NCBI RefSeq assembly: GCF_001424345.1
Contig: NZ_LMPF01000012.1
Location: 187,662 to 251,661 of the forward strand
Source of the DNA: Burkholderia sp. Leaf177
Lineage (GTDB): Bacteria > Pseudomonadota > Gammaproteobacteria > Burkholderiales > Burkholderiaceae
Length of the DNA: 64,000 nucleotides
Reading direction: 5' to 3'
Shown piece after piece: positions 1-8,558 of the stretch (positions are counted from its first letter, which is position 1; each line of letters opens with the position of its first letter). Both the position numbers and the translations under genes were made by a program. The notes below the pieces were generated by a model that ran no database searches, was not told where the DNA came from, and saw nothing but the letters and a program-made list of their open reading frames with translations.

Positions 1-643
1 GCTTCGGATGAATGCAAAGCTTGGCGCCAAAACCGAAGCGCCTTCCTGCGGCGACATCGGCGGCAATCACGGGCGCGTCGTCAATCGACAACGTCACGCC
101 GTCAACGGGCGCCGCAAGCCCGGCAAAACGCGACTCGATGACAAACTGCGAGCGCACGTAATCAAGCTCGCGGCCCGTGTCTTCCACGTTGGCATCGACG
201 CAATAATCGAACGAACCGAACGCCAGCCGCGTCACGGATTTTTCATGCGCGATGGCGCGCATTTGCACCACGCCGGCCACGCTTTCGATCAGCGCAATCA
301 GCGACACATCCGCGCCGCAACGCGCGGCGATATCGGCCAGTTCATTCGGCGCTTCCGCCTTCGGCACCATCACGCGCGTAACGGATGACGCGCGCACCAT
401 CTGGACATCGTCCTCGTGCCATGGCGTGCCATATGCATTGATTCGGATCAGGATGCGCGGCTTGTCGATGTCCGGGAGACCGGCTTGCAGCCATTTCGCA
501 AGCCCTTCGCGCGCCTGGATTTTTGCCTCGGGTGCAACCGCGTCTTCGAGGTCGATCACGACTTGATGCGCGGCGGTCGCAAGGGCTTTTGAAAAGCGTT
601 CGGGACGATCGCCCGGAACGAACAGATAGCTGTTGAGCGACAT
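1..643 (-). CDS. HpcH/HpaI aldolase / CitE-like CoA lyase (partial, 3' end outside window)
   Basis: The protein starts MSLNSYLFVPGDRPERF, the usual opening of CitE-like lyases (citryl-, malyl- or citramalyl-CoA lyase) with a TIM-barrel fold. The VIDLEDAV motif near residue 30 is visible, as are an Glu in ALIESVAGV and an Asp in FGSFDYCVD where the family binds Mg2+. An AGGAG ribosome site lies 6 bases before the ATG at 643. It is the last visible gene of the minus-strand operon, 22 bases after the GntR gene. Enzymes of this family split a CoA thioester such as citramalyl-CoA into acetyl-CoA plus a 2-oxo acid; the true substrate is unknown. The C-terminus runs off the left edge, so about 214 of the usual 270-300 residues are seen. 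Confidence 0.88.
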   Translation of the reverse strand, partial: MSLNSYLFVPGDRPERFSKALATAAHQVVIDLEDAVAPEAKIQAREGLAKWLQAGLPDIDKPRILIRINAYGTPWHEDDVQMVRASSVTRVMVPKAEAPNELADIAARCGADVSLIALIESVAGVVQMRAIAHEKSVTRLAFGSFDYCVDANVEDTGRELDYVRSQFVIESRFAGLAAPVDGVTLSIDDAPVIAADVAAGRRFGFGAKLCIHPK

Positions 644-665
644 GCGGAACTCCTGAAGTAAGGCG

Positions 666-1499
666 TTAGCCGGCGTTCCATTCGCGCTGGAACGTCTCCG
701 AGTAACTGAATCTGTCGGCGGGATGGATGCTGAACGCGGCCTCGACAACCTCGCTGCGCCGGTTCAGATACCGGCGGCACAACCAGAGCGCCGGGGATCG
801 CGCACGAGCGTTGACAAGCGTAGCGATAGCGGCCGGCATGGCGATAGCCCGTATCTCCTGCTGGACTTCGACAATGCGTTCGCCAAACTGCTTTTCGATC
901 AACGTATAAATGGGCACATGCGTTTCGTTTTCGCTCACCACGAGCGACCGGAAGGCGGGCTGTATGAGAACCTCGGTATGACAGATCGGCTCGGGACTTT
1001 CGCCCGAGCGCCGCAAGCCCGTGATCCGCAGCCATGTTTCGCCAGGGCCGGCTTTCAGCAATTCGCAGACGGCGGGGTCACGAACCTCGGCTGTCTCCTT
1101 CGATAAAATCTGTAGCACCGTATCGGCGGTATAACGATGCAGATCGCTCAACTGCTGCATGACCTGCCGATACCCGCCTTCCGAGCGCAGAGCCTTCACT
1201 GTCGTACCCACGCCCGCCTGGCGCACGACCATTCCCAGTTGCACGAGTTGCTTGACCGCTTCGCGAACGGTAGATCGGCTCGCGCCGAACTGCTCGCACA
1301 ACTCGAACTCGGTGGGGATGGTGGAGCCGACCGGAAACCGGCCGCTCTGAATTTCGTTGACGAGCGTCTGCGCCAATTGCATGTAACGCGGTTGCTGACC
1401 CAGGACTGTGACCATCGGCTCTTGCGTGAAGATAAGTGAACGGGACGAACGTGGCGGATGCGCCCGTCCAGATCCGTCACGCAAGGCTTCGGAGCTCAT
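666..1499 (-). CDS. GntR family transcriptional regulator with UTRA domain (HutC type)
   Basis: A winged helix-turn-helix is clear (PTEFELCEQFGASRSTVREAVKQL), followed by a UTRA effector-binding domain of about 140 residues, so this is a HutC-subfamily GntR regulator. The upstream CoA-transferase stops inside an ATGA overlap with the ATG at 1499 and a GAGAAGG site precedes it, which supports this long start. The family normally begins closer to the HTH, and an ATG at 1415 (MVTVLGQQPRY) would give 249 residues of typical length; both are possible. It sits inside the operon it probably controls, between the CoA-transferase and the CitE-like lyase. The inducer is probably an operon substrate or CoA ester (inference). 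Confidence 0.9.
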   Translation of the reverse strand: MSSEALRDGSGRAHPPRSSRSLIFTQEPMVTVLGQQPRYMQLAQTLVNEIQSGRFPVGSTIPTEFELCEQFGASRSTVREAVKQLVQLGMVVRQAGVGTTVKALRSEGGYRQVMQQLSDLHRYTADTVLQILSKETAEVRDPAVCELLKAGPGETWLRITGLRRSGESPEPICHTEVLIQPAFRSLVVSENETHVPIYTLIEKQFGERIVEVQQEIRAIAMPAAIATLVNARARSPALWLCRRYLNRRSEVVEAAFSIHPADRFSYSETFQREWNAG

Positions 1500-2686
1500 T
1501 GCACGACGGCCTTCTCGCGGAGCGAGGCGATCCGTTCAGCATCGTAACCGAGTTCAGCAAGCAGCCTGTCCGTGTCCTGGCCGAGATCCGGCGCCGCGCG
1601 CAATGGCAAGGCCTCGTCCACGCGAACGGGCGCGGCCACGCCGCGAATCTTGCCAAAGCGCGGATGCTCGGCATTGACCACGCCCTCGCGCTCTGCCAGA
1701 AATGGATTTTCGAGGGCCTGCTTGACGTCGTAGACCGGTGCAGCCGGGACTCGTCCGCCGAAACGCTTCAACCATTCATCGGTCGTGGCGGTGGAAAGTG
1801 CTGCGTCGAGTTCCTTTTCCAGCAGGTCGCGATTGGCGAGCCGCGCCTTGAAGTTGTTGAAACGCTCGTCCGTGACCCACGACGGTCTGTCGAGCACTTC
1901 CGCCAGCACGCCCCAGAATTTTTCCTTGTTGCACATCAGGAAGATCCAGCCGTCCTGCGTCTTGTACAACTGGCTCGGCGTAAGCGAAGGATGCGCCGAC
2001 CGGCGATCACGTCCCGTCACGACATCGCCGTTCAAATACCAGGTCGCAACATACGCGAGATTGTGCACGGCGACATCGAAGAGACTGACGTCCATGTCCC
2101 GGCCAATGCCCGACGCGCGCGCCTGCACGATTCCTGCAAGCAACGCCATGGCGGCCGTGGTGCCCGTCATCAAGTCGATAATCGATAAACCGAAGCGCGC
2201 CGGCGGACTATCCGGCTCGCCCGTGACCGAAAGATATCCCGCCTCGGCCTGCATCAGATAGTCATACCCCGGCCATGACGCGCGGCTTCCGGTTCTGCCA
2301 TAAGCCGAAAGATGGCCGCAGACAATGGCAGGATTCGCCTCCTTCAACTGGTCATAGGTCAGACCGAGTTTGGCAGGGAGATCGCCGCGAAGATTATTGA
2401 AAACCGCGTCGCTCTTTTTCACGAGATCGAGCAGCACGTCGCGCGCTTCCGGCTTTTTCAGATCGAGCGTCAGGCTGCATTTGTTGCGATTGAAAGCTTC
2501 GAAAAAATGGCTGTCGCCTTCGCCGAAAAAATATGGACCCACCGCGCGGCCAACGTCGCCGCCTTCACGGAAGTTCTCGACCTTGATGATCTCGGCGCCA
2601 AGATCGGCCAGATGCTGGGTGGCGAACGGACCCGCGCCATACTGTTCGACCGCGACAATACGCACGCCTGAGAGAGGCAAAGTCAT
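1496..2686 (-). CDS. CaiB/BaiF class III CoA-transferase
   Basis: A 396-residue class III CoA-transferase, opening with LSGVRIVAVEQYGAGPFATQ and containing ADLGAEIIKVE. The Asp in GLSIIDLMTG (residue 171) aligns by position and context with the catalytic Asp169 of formyl-CoA transferase, which carries the acyl anhydride intermediate. The family moves CoA from one acid to another, for example succinyl-CoA to mesaconate or itaconate. The start overlaps the end of the acyl-CoA dehydrogenase by four bases (ATGA) and its own end overlaps the GntR start the same way. In context it should activate the imported acid. Specificity cannot be read from sequence. Confidence 0.9.
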   Translation of the reverse strand: MTLPLSGVRIVAVEQYGAGPFATQHLADLGAEIIKVENFREGGDVGRAVGPYFFGEGDSHFFEAFNRNKCSLTLDLKKPEARDVLLDLVKKSDAVFNNLRGDLPAKLGLTYDQLKEANPAIVCGHLSAYGRTGSRASWPGYDYLMQAEAGYLSVTGEPDSPPARFGLSIIDLMTGTTAAMALLAGIVQARASGIGRDMDVSLFDVAVHNLAYVATWYLNGDVVTGRDRRSAHPSLTPSQLYKTQDGWIFLMCNKEKFWGVLAEVLDRPSWVTDERFNNFKARLANRDLLEKELDAALSTATTDEWLKRFGGRVPAAPVYDVKQALENPFLAEREGVVNAEHPRFGKIRGVAAPVRVDEALPLRAAPDLGQDTDRLLAELGYDAERIASLREKAVVQ

Positions 2687-3867
2687 ACCGGATTCCTCGC
2701 GATCAGATTTTTGGCGATGATGATTCGCTGCATTTCATTGGTTCCTTCGCCAATACACAACAACGGTGCATCGCGATACAAACGCTCGACGTTGAACTCT
2801 TTCGAGTAGCCATATGCGCCGTGAATCCGCATTGCTTCAATGCTGTTTTCGAGCGCCGCTTCGGTAGCAAAATATTTCGCCATGCCGGCTTCCATGTCGC
2901 AACGCTCGCCCCGGTCGTAAGCCACCGCGGCCGCTTCGGTCAACAGCCGCGCAGCCTGCAAACGCGTCGCCATTTCGCCCAGCTTCAAGGCGATCGCCTG
3001 ATGCTCGCAAATCGGCTTGCCAAAAGTCTTGCGTTGCTGCGAATAGGAAACGGATTCGTCGAGCGCTGCCTGAGCGATACCTACACCGCGCGCCGCCACG
3101 TTGATGCGTCCCAGTTCGAGGCCGCCCAGAATTTGCTTGAGCCCGAGTCCTTCCACGCCGCCAATGACTTGCGACACCGGTACGCGAAAATCCGTGAACG
3201 TCAGTTCGCAGGTATCGATACCTTTGTAGCCCAGCTTTTCAAGCTTGCGGCTGACCTCGAATCCGGGGCCTTTTTCGACTAGCAACAGCGTCATGCCTTT
3301 ATGCCGAGGCTCGGCCTTCGGATCGGTTTTCACCAGCAGCGCGAGCACGTTGCCATGAAGACTGTTCGTGATCCAGGTCTTGCTGCCGTTGACTATGTAC
3401 TCGTCGCCTTCACGGCGCGCAACCGTGCGGATAGCCTGCAAATCCGTGCCGCAGTCCGGTTCGGTCAAGCCGATACCGCCGCGCAATTCCCCCGTCGCCA
3501 TGCGCGGAAGATAAGCCTGCTTCTGCTCCTCGGTGCCGTTTCGCTGCACCGTCATTGCCATGATCAGATGCGAATTGATGATTCCGCTCACCGACATCCA
3601 CACGGCCGAGATGCGGTCGACAATCTTCGCGTAGGTCGACGTGGAAAGACCCAGGCCGCCGTATTCCTGGTTGATCAGGCATCCGAACAATCCCATGTCC
3701 TTCATCTTCTCCACGATCTCGTGCGGGTATTCGTCCGCAGCCTCGAGCGCGTGGACATACGGCTTCACTTCGGTCTTCAGAAACCGATCGAGCATATCGA
3801 GAATCAGGACCTCGTTTGCCTTCGCTTCTTCTGCTGTTTCTGCTTTTTCTACATCGATGGTAGCCAT
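2683..3867 (-). CDS. Acyl-CoA dehydrogenase
   Basis: A full-length 394-residue FAD-dependent acyl-CoA dehydrogenase. Hallmarks are GIGLTEPDCGTD (residues 132-142), the FAD-site stretch GSKTWITNS (161-169), RKTFGKPICEHQAI (279-292) and GEGTNEMQR (373-381), where Glu374 matches the usual catalytic base of short- and medium-chain enzymes. It makes an alpha,beta double bond in an acyl-CoA and passes electrons to electron-transfer flavoprotein. It is translationally coupled (ATGA) to the CoA-transferase and lies 44 bases after the PrpD-like gene. With the CoA-transferase before and a MaoC hydratase after it in the chemistry, a methylsuccinyl-CoA or similar dicarboxylyl-CoA is a reasonable substrate, but this is inference. 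Confidence 0.92.
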   Translation of the reverse strand: MATIDVEKAETAEEAKANEVLILDMLDRFLKTEVKPYVHALEAADEYPHEIVEKMKDMGLFGCLINQEYGGLGLSTSTYAKIVDRISAVWMSVSGIINSHLIMAMTVQRNGTEEQKQAYLPRMATGELRGGIGLTEPDCGTDLQAIRTVARREGDEYIVNGSKTWITNSLHGNVLALLVKTDPKAEPRHKGMTLLLVEKGPGFEVSRKLEKLGYKGIDTCELTFTDFRVPVSQVIGGVEGLGLKQILGGLELGRINVAARGVGIAQAALDESVSYSQQRKTFGKPICEHQAIALKLGEMATRLQAARLLTEAAAVAYDRGERCDMEAGMAKYFATEAALENSIEAMRIHGAYGYSKEFNVERLYRDAPLLCIGEGTNEMQRIIIAKNLIARNPV

Positions 3868-3911
3868 GAAGTCTCCTGCCCTAAGGCTTGCCGCGTTGAT
3901 TTGACGCGGGA

Positions 3912-5294
3912 TTAAGCGGGACGGCGCAACACGCTTGCAAGCGTTGCCACCGGTGTCTGTTCGAGATCGAGAATCGCGTCGCGGACTTGCGTGGCGCGTT
4001 CTTGCGTGACCGCGCGGCCGGCGTTGTCGAAGAACTTCGCGACGATGTCAGCGTTGCTCAGCGGCCTGTCCGACGACCCGCGATTGATCGCTTCACGGTG
4101 CGCAAGCCGCCGGCCGTCGCGTGTAAAGACGATCACCTCGCCGGTGTAATGGCGCGGAAAAGTAGATTCGTTATCGACTTCGTAGTTGACGCGTTGCGCC
4201 AGCGCCAGAACCGCCGGATCGGCAAGCGCGGCATCGTCAAGATCGTCGAGCGTGAAGCGTCCCTTGAGCAATCCCGTCGCGACGATGTACGGAATGCTGA
4301 ACTGCGCGTCATAACTGTTCGCGGGCCGTTTCTTGTTCGATACCGGCTCGCAGACCACATCCACTGTCGGCCCCGGCACGCGCACGATTACGTTCTCGAT
4401 TTCATCGAGTGTCAGGCCATGCTGTTTATGCAGCTCGACAGCCGCGTCCGATGAAGCATGCGTGAAATGGCACGCGGGAATCGGCTTGAGCGCGACATGA
4501 TCGATTTCCCACTGATCGCCGAGTCCGGCCGTGGCGATGGAAAGATCGGGCGAAGCGGCATCGTTCAAATGCAGCGAATAGAGTCCATAGCGGCCTTCAT
4601 AGGGCGCGCCCGGTCCCACGAAGCCATGCTTGGCAAGCGACGCCGCGATCGTGCCGCTGACGGCCGCCCAGCCAGGATGCAGACGCTTGGTCCACGCACC
4701 GTCCTGCAGGAATTCGAGACTGCCCGACGCCATGGACAAGGCAATTCCTTGCGCGTGGGTCGCGCGCGCCTCGTCGAGACCGAGCAGGCGAGCGGCCGCG
4801 AGCGTGCAGCCGAACGCGCCTGCGAGTCCCGTCGGATGGAAACCTGCCTTGTGAAAACCGCCTTGTGCAACCGCGCCCACTCGTGTCGAAACTTCCATGG
4901 CGCAAAGATATGCGGTGAGCAGATCGGCGCCGCTTGCGCTCTCGCGCTCGCCGAGGCCGAACACGCAAGGCAGCGCGCTTGCGGTCGAGTGGATCACGCC
5001 GCGTGCGTGGGTATCGTCGAAATCCAGGCCGTGGATCAGCAAGCCGTTGAACAGCATTGCGTCGCGCATGGCAAGGCGCTCCGTATGCGCGAATACCGAC
5101 GCGTTGCCGCTGTCGAGTTCCTGCATGGCGGCGAGCGTTGCACGCGAATAATTGAATTCCGTGGTCGCGAATGCAAGGCCGATGCTATCCAGCATCAAGT
5201 GCTTGGCGCGCTCGCGAACCGCCTGGGGTACATCGGACAATTGCAGGTTTGTCGTGAAGCGCGCAAGCGTCGCGGAGATGGACATAGAGCTCAT
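3912..5294 (-). CDS. MmgE/PrpD family protein
   Basis: A 460-residue MmgE/PrpD protein. The family includes 2-methylcitrate dehydratase, cis-aconitate decarboxylase (itaconate-forming) and imidodisuccinate-type enzymes. The signature HGLDFDDTH is near residue 88, followed by GFHPTGLAGAFG and KPIPACHFTH further along. The initiator ATG at 5294 overlaps the stop of the MFS gene and has a strong AGGAGG site. Placed among C5/C6 dicarboxylate-type genes, it may dehydrate, decarboxylate or isomerise the substrate before or after CoA activation. Members of this family are often annotated by analogy only, so I do not assign a reaction. Confidence 0.88.
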   Translation of the reverse strand: MSSMSISATLARFTTNLQLSDVPQAVRERAKHLMLDSIGLAFATTEFNYSRATLAAMQELDSGNASVFAHTERLAMRDAMLFNGLLIHGLDFDDTHARGVIHSTASALPCVFGLGERESASGADLLTAYLCAMEVSTRVGAVAQGGFHKAGFHPTGLAGAFGCTLAAARLLGLDEARATHAQGIALSMASGSLEFLQDGAWTKRLHPGWAAVSGTIAASLAKHGFVGPGAPYEGRYGLYSLHLNDAASPDLSIATAGLGDQWEIDHVALKPIPACHFTHASSDAAVELHKQHGLTLDEIENVIVRVPGPTVDVVCEPVSNKKRPANSYDAQFSIPYIVATGLLKGRFTLDDLDDAALADPAVLALAQRVNYEVDNESTFPRHYTGEVIVFTRDGRRLAHREAINRGSSDRPLSNADIVAKFFDNAGRAVTQERATQVRDAILDLEQTPVATLASVLRRPA

Positions 5295-6682
5295 CGTGCA
5301 ATTCCTCCTTGCTTGAAATCCAGATGGGTATCGAGCACATCTTCGTCAGGTGACGCCGCTTCGAGCGAGTATTGATTCGCATCGACCCCGAGCGACAAGA
5401 CTGCCACGATCAACAGGATCAGAACGCCGGACACCATGCCTAGGACGCCGAACAATCCAAACTGCGCGTAGAGCAGCACGGCGACGTATGACGTGGTCAT
5501 CGATGCAAGCCTGCCGCATACGCCCGCCGCGCCCGTTCCCCGCAAACGCAATGCCGTGGGAAACAACTCCGGCACGTAGCCGAAAAGACCGAGCGTGACG
5601 ATCGCAAAGATGCAGCTCACGAGCACGAAACCAACACACGCAATCGCCGCGTTGGCGACCATCTGCGGATAGATGAAACCGAGCACGATGGTCAGCGCCG
5701 AGAAGAAAACGAGTCCCTTGGCGCGGCCAAGACGATCCGCGCTCAGGAAACCGAGCACCGCGCCGAACGGTGCGCCGAACGACATCAGCGTGGTGAAGCC
5801 GAGCGAGGTCACCACATCGCGCCCTTCCTTCACAAAGAAAGTCGGCAGCCACGCGACGAAACCGTACACCGCCACATTCACCGCGACAGCCGTCAAAGCC
5901 GCTGTCAGCGTGCGGCCGATCATGCCACGCCGGAACAAGGCGCTGAACGGCAGTTGCGGCACTTCGAGGTTCTGCGTACGCGCGCATTCGGGCAACGGAC
6001 CACGCTGCTTTGCAACCTCCGCTTCGATCGCGCTCACCGTGCGCTCGGCTTCTTCGAGACGTCCAACCGACTCGAGCCAGCGCGGCGACTCCGGCATGCT
6101 GTGGCGCAACGCCCAGACGATCATCGCTCCAATTCCGGCAATGCCAAACATCCAGCGCCATCCGAGCGTAGGAATCACGACATATCCCACGCTCGTTGCA
6201 ATGACGAGACCCGAATTGACGATGAGCCCAAGCAGCGATATCCATCGTCCGCGATAAGCCGGCGGGATGAATTCACACAGCGTTCCGGCCGCGACGACGA
6301 GTTCGGCGCCGAGTCCGATGCCCATCAGGAAGCGGCACCCGATCAGCCAGTAGATGCTCGGCGCAAACGCGGCTGCAATCGACATCACGCCGAATAGCGC
6401 GAGATTGAATTGATACGAAGAGCGGCGTCCGAACCGATCGCCAAGATAGCCGGACAATCCCGCGCCGATCACCATCCCGAAAAATCCCGCCGATACGAAC
6501 AGCGCGTTGAGATGCAGCGTCGAAAATCCTTGCTTCATCATCGCGGCCGCGACGCCGCCGGCGAGATACACGTCGAAGGCATCGAGGCACGCGCCCGCGC
6601 TGATGAGGCCAAGGATCTTCCAGTGGAAGTTCGCCATCGGCAATCTGTCGAGGCGCGCGCCTGAGCTTACGAGTTGATTCAC
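5291..6682 (-). CDS. MFS metabolite:H+ symporter
   Basis: Major facilitator superfamily carrier with about 12 hydrophobic segments. The loop motif GYLGDRFGRRSSYQ sits between TM2 and TM3, and RLGRAKG marks the second half. I place the start at the GTG at 6682 (VNQLVSSGARLDRLP), because AAGGAG lies six bases before it; an in-frame ATG at 6754 would add 24 unlikely residues. That gives 463 residues. It is probably the uptake system for the acid metabolised by the operon. The downstream PrpD-like gene overlaps by four bases. The nearest families by style are sugar/aromatic-acid proton symporters; the substrate is unproven. Confidence 0.88.
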   Translation of the reverse strand: MNQLVSSGARLDRLPMANFHWKILGLISAGACLDAFDVYLAGGVAAAMMKQGFSTLHLNALFVSAGFFGMVIGAGLSGYLGDRFGRRSSYQFNLALFGVMSIAAAFAPSIYWLIGCRFLMGIGLGAELVVAAGTLCEFIPPAYRGRWISLLGLIVNSGLVIATSVGYVVIPTLGWRWMFGIAGIGAMIVWALRHSMPESPRWLESVGRLEEAERTVSAIEAEVAKQRGPLPECARTQNLEVPQLPFSALFRRGMIGRTLTAALTAVAVNVAVYGFVAWLPTFFVKEGRDVVTSLGFTTLMSFGAPFGAVLGFLSADRLGRAKGLVFFSALTIVLGFIYPQMVANAAIACVGFVLVSCIFAIVTLGLFGYVPELFPTALRLRGTGAAGVCGRLASMTTSYVAVLLYAQFGLFGVLGMVSGVLILLIVAVLSLGVDANQYSLEAASPDEDVLDTHLDFKQGGIAR

Positions 6683-6765
6683 AGCTGTCTCCTTACTGTG
6701 AGGATGAAGTGAAATGCGTTCGTTCTTGGGCCGAATCAGCATTTCCTGCGGCATGTGACGCTGTG

Positions 6766-7266
6766 CTATTCGCCTGTTCCGTGGCCTTTCTTGGCGATCA
6801 ACGCGGTACGCACAAAGTCCATGACGGCGCTTCCATCCTGCTTGAACGCGCGCGTATGAACCGTGACGATGCCTTGCGTCGGTCGCGATTTCGATTCACG
6901 CGTTTCAAGTACTTCGGACTCCGCATAGAGCGTATCGCCACAGAATACGGGACCTGTAAGCTTGATTTCTTTCCAGCCGAGATTGGCGATGGCCTTGCCG
7001 CTGACATCGTTCACGGACATGCCGAGCACGATTGCCACGGTCAGCCCGCTATTCACGAGCAACTGGCCGAATTCGCTTTTCGCAGCGTGGGCGGCGTCGC
7101 AGTGCATCGGATGAAAATTCATCGTCAGCAGCGAGAAATGGATGTTGTCGGCCTCGGTGATCGTGCGGCCCGGCCGATGTTCGTAAATATCGCCGACCGT
7201 GAATTCTTCGAAATAGCGGCCGTAGCTCGCCCGATAACGTTGCTTTCCCACTTCTTCGGCTTGCAT
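6766..7266 (-). CDS. MaoC-like hotdog-fold acyl-CoA hydratase
   Basis: A 166-residue single hotdog protein of the MaoC hydratase family. The family's catalytic Asp/His region is seen as ITEADNIHF...NFHPMHCD: Asp40, His52 and His55. It resembles the mesaconyl-CoA or itaconyl-CoA hydratase type, which adds water to a CoA-linked unsaturated dicarboxylic acid. It is the first well-supported gene of the operon, 83 bases before the MFS gene. A perfect inverted repeat lies 27 bases upstream (7293-7306) and may be the GntR operator. The product of such a hydratase is a natural substrate for the CitE-like lyase at the far end of the operon. Confidence 0.88.
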   Translation of the reverse strand: MQAEEVGKQRYRASYGRYFEEFTVGDIYEHRPGRTITEADNIHFSLLTMNFHPMHCDAAHAAKSEFGQLLVNSGLTVAIVLGMSVNDVSGKAIANLGWKEIKLTGPVFCGDTLYAESEVLETRESKSRPTQGIVTVHTRAFKQDGSAVMDFVRTALIAKKGHGTGE

Positions 7267-7292
7267 GTGCGGTACTCCGTCTCATTTGTTTG

Positions 7293-7306
7293 TTTGTACG
7301 GACAAA
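7293..7306. promoter_or_regulatory. Inverted repeat, candidate GntR operator
   Basis: The 14-base element TTTGTACGGACAAA has perfect 5-base arms (TTTGT/ACAAA) around ACGG. It lies in the leader of the MaoC-first operon whose own GntR/UTRA regulator is encoded downstream. Symmetry and position suggest an operator; binding is not shown. Confidence 0.4.
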
Positions 7307-7388
7307 GTATCTGCCGGACTTCTGGCGACGTCAATCGAGGGTATTTACCAAGAGGTTCGTCTTATGAGAGCGGCGGCGAAATCGCTTT

Positions 7389-7583
7389 TCAGCGTCTGCG
7401 GCGCGCCAGCGCAAAGGTGATTGCAATTGCGCCGCCAGTGGGAAGCGGCGTTCCCCCCGCTTCAACATATGGCTTATTCAGCGCATCGCGGTCCGCTAAT
7501 GCAGGCGATTCACGCCGTACCATCGCTACGGAAATCGCTGCGTCGCCTTGAACAAGCCTAATTTTTGGATGACGCCGGGTCAT
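7389..7583 (-). CDS. Small hypothetical protein (64 aa), uncertain
   Basis: A 64-residue reading frame with an AGAGGAAC ribosome-site-like stretch just before its ATG. It lies between the LysR gene and the MaoC operon, on the operon's strand. The product is basic at the C-terminus (ALARRRR) with a Gly/Pro-rich middle (AGGTPLPTGGA). I recognise no family and see no signal peptide or clear membrane segment. It could be a leader gene of the operon or a chance reading frame in a 400-base gap that otherwise holds only the two inverted repeats listed here. Confidence 0.35.
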   Translation of the reverse strand: MTRRHPKIRLVQGDAAISVAMVRRESPALADRDALNKPYVEAGGTPLPTGGAIAITFALARRRR

Positions 7584-7629
7584 GGTCGTTCCTCTTGCGA
7601 AGAACTCATTGGACCGCCATGGGGCCGAT

Positions 7630-7669
7630 CCGTAAAATGAATGTTTTGATCAATATCTTCACTTTACGG
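7630..7669. promoter_or_regulatory. Long inverted repeat at the LysR start
   Basis: CCGTAAA at 7630-7636 and TTTACGG at 7663-7669 form perfect 7-base arms 26 bases apart, ending one base before the ATG of the LysR gene. The spacer is AT-rich and contains the palindrome TTGATCAA. This is a plausible autoregulatory site or promoter-overlapping operator, judged on symmetry only. Confidence 0.35.
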
Positions 7670-7670
7670 A

Positions 7671-8549
7671 ATGGAACTCAAACTTCTCCGTGCGTTCCTG
7701 ACGGTCACCGAAGTGCGCCATTTCGGTCGCGCAGCCGATGCATTGCACGTAAGCCAGCCAGCGCTCAGCAAGCAGATCGCGGCGCTCGAAGGCATGCTCG
7801 GCGGCCGCCTCTTCGAGCGCGGCCGTCACGGCGCGGACCTGACGGCGTTCGGTGAAGCCTTCCGGCCAGGCGCGCTGTCGCTGGTTGGTGAGGCCGACGA
7901 CCTGCTCATTCGCGCGCGCGAAGCAAGCAACGGGCGGCTGGGACACTTGCGGGTTGGCCTGGGGTTATCGGTGCTGAAAGTAGCGCCGCAGTGGCTTGCG
8001 AGCTTCCGGTCGATCAACCCGGGCGTCGGCGTGACAGTGAAAGACTTGTCGTCCTTCGATCAGACGCGCGCGCTGCTGTCCGGACAGCTCGATGCCGGGT
8101 TCCTGCGTCTGCCGGCCGATCCGGGACTGGCCTACATTCCCGTTCTGGCTGAGTCGCTGATTCTCGCCGTTCCCGAGCATGCAAAGTGGAAGCGCTTGCC
8201 AGCAGATCTCGACAAGCTCAACGCGCTCGGTATCGTTGCCCTTTCGCGGGGTATTGGGCCGGGACTGGCCGCGCAAATCGATCGATGGTGCGCCAGCCGC
8301 AATTTTGTTCCGCGGGTGATTCAGCGCGCTGACGACATACAGTCCGTGCTCGCGGCCGTGGCGGCCGGCGTGGGCGTCGCCTTCCTGCCTTCAGGCGCGC
8401 AGTATTTGCTACGCGACGCCACCATCATTGCGTTGCAGGGCGATCTCGCCAGATGGCAAGTGGGTCTCGCGTGGAACGTTATGCGCAGCGATCCGGTCGT
8501 GGACAACTTCGTCGCGCATGTCCGGACGTCGATCAAGCACTCTTTGTAG
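7671..8549 (+). CDS. LysR family transcriptional regulator
   Basis: A standard 292-residue LysR regulator. The N-terminal HTH reads MELKLLRAFLTVTEVRHFGRAADALHVSQPALSKQI and the periplasmic-binding-protein-like effector domain fills residues 90-290. It stands between the minus-strand catabolic operon, from which it diverges, and two SDR genes that converge on it with only 9 bases between stops. It may control the small reading frame and operon to its left or itself. The inverted repeat 7630-7669 abuts its start codon. The effector is unknown. Confidence 0.92.
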   Translation: MELKLLRAFLTVTEVRHFGRAADALHVSQPALSKQIAALEGMLGGRLFERGRHGADLTAFGEAFRPGALSLVGEADDLLIRAREASNGRLGHLRVGLGLSVLKVAPQWLASFRSINPGVGVTVKDLSSFDQTRALLSGQLDAGFLRLPADPGLAYIPVLAESLILAVPEHAKWKRLPADLDKLNALGIVALSRGIGPGLAAQIDRWCASRNFVPRVIQRADDIQSVLAAVAAGVGVAFLPSGAQYLLRDATIIALQGDLARWQVGLAWNVMRSDPVVDNFVAHVRTSIKHSL

Positions 8550-8558
8550 GCACGCGGA

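Noticed and set aside
4458..5375. 305-residue plus-strand frame
   Set aside because: Antisense to the MmgE/PrpD gene, which has clear family motifs.
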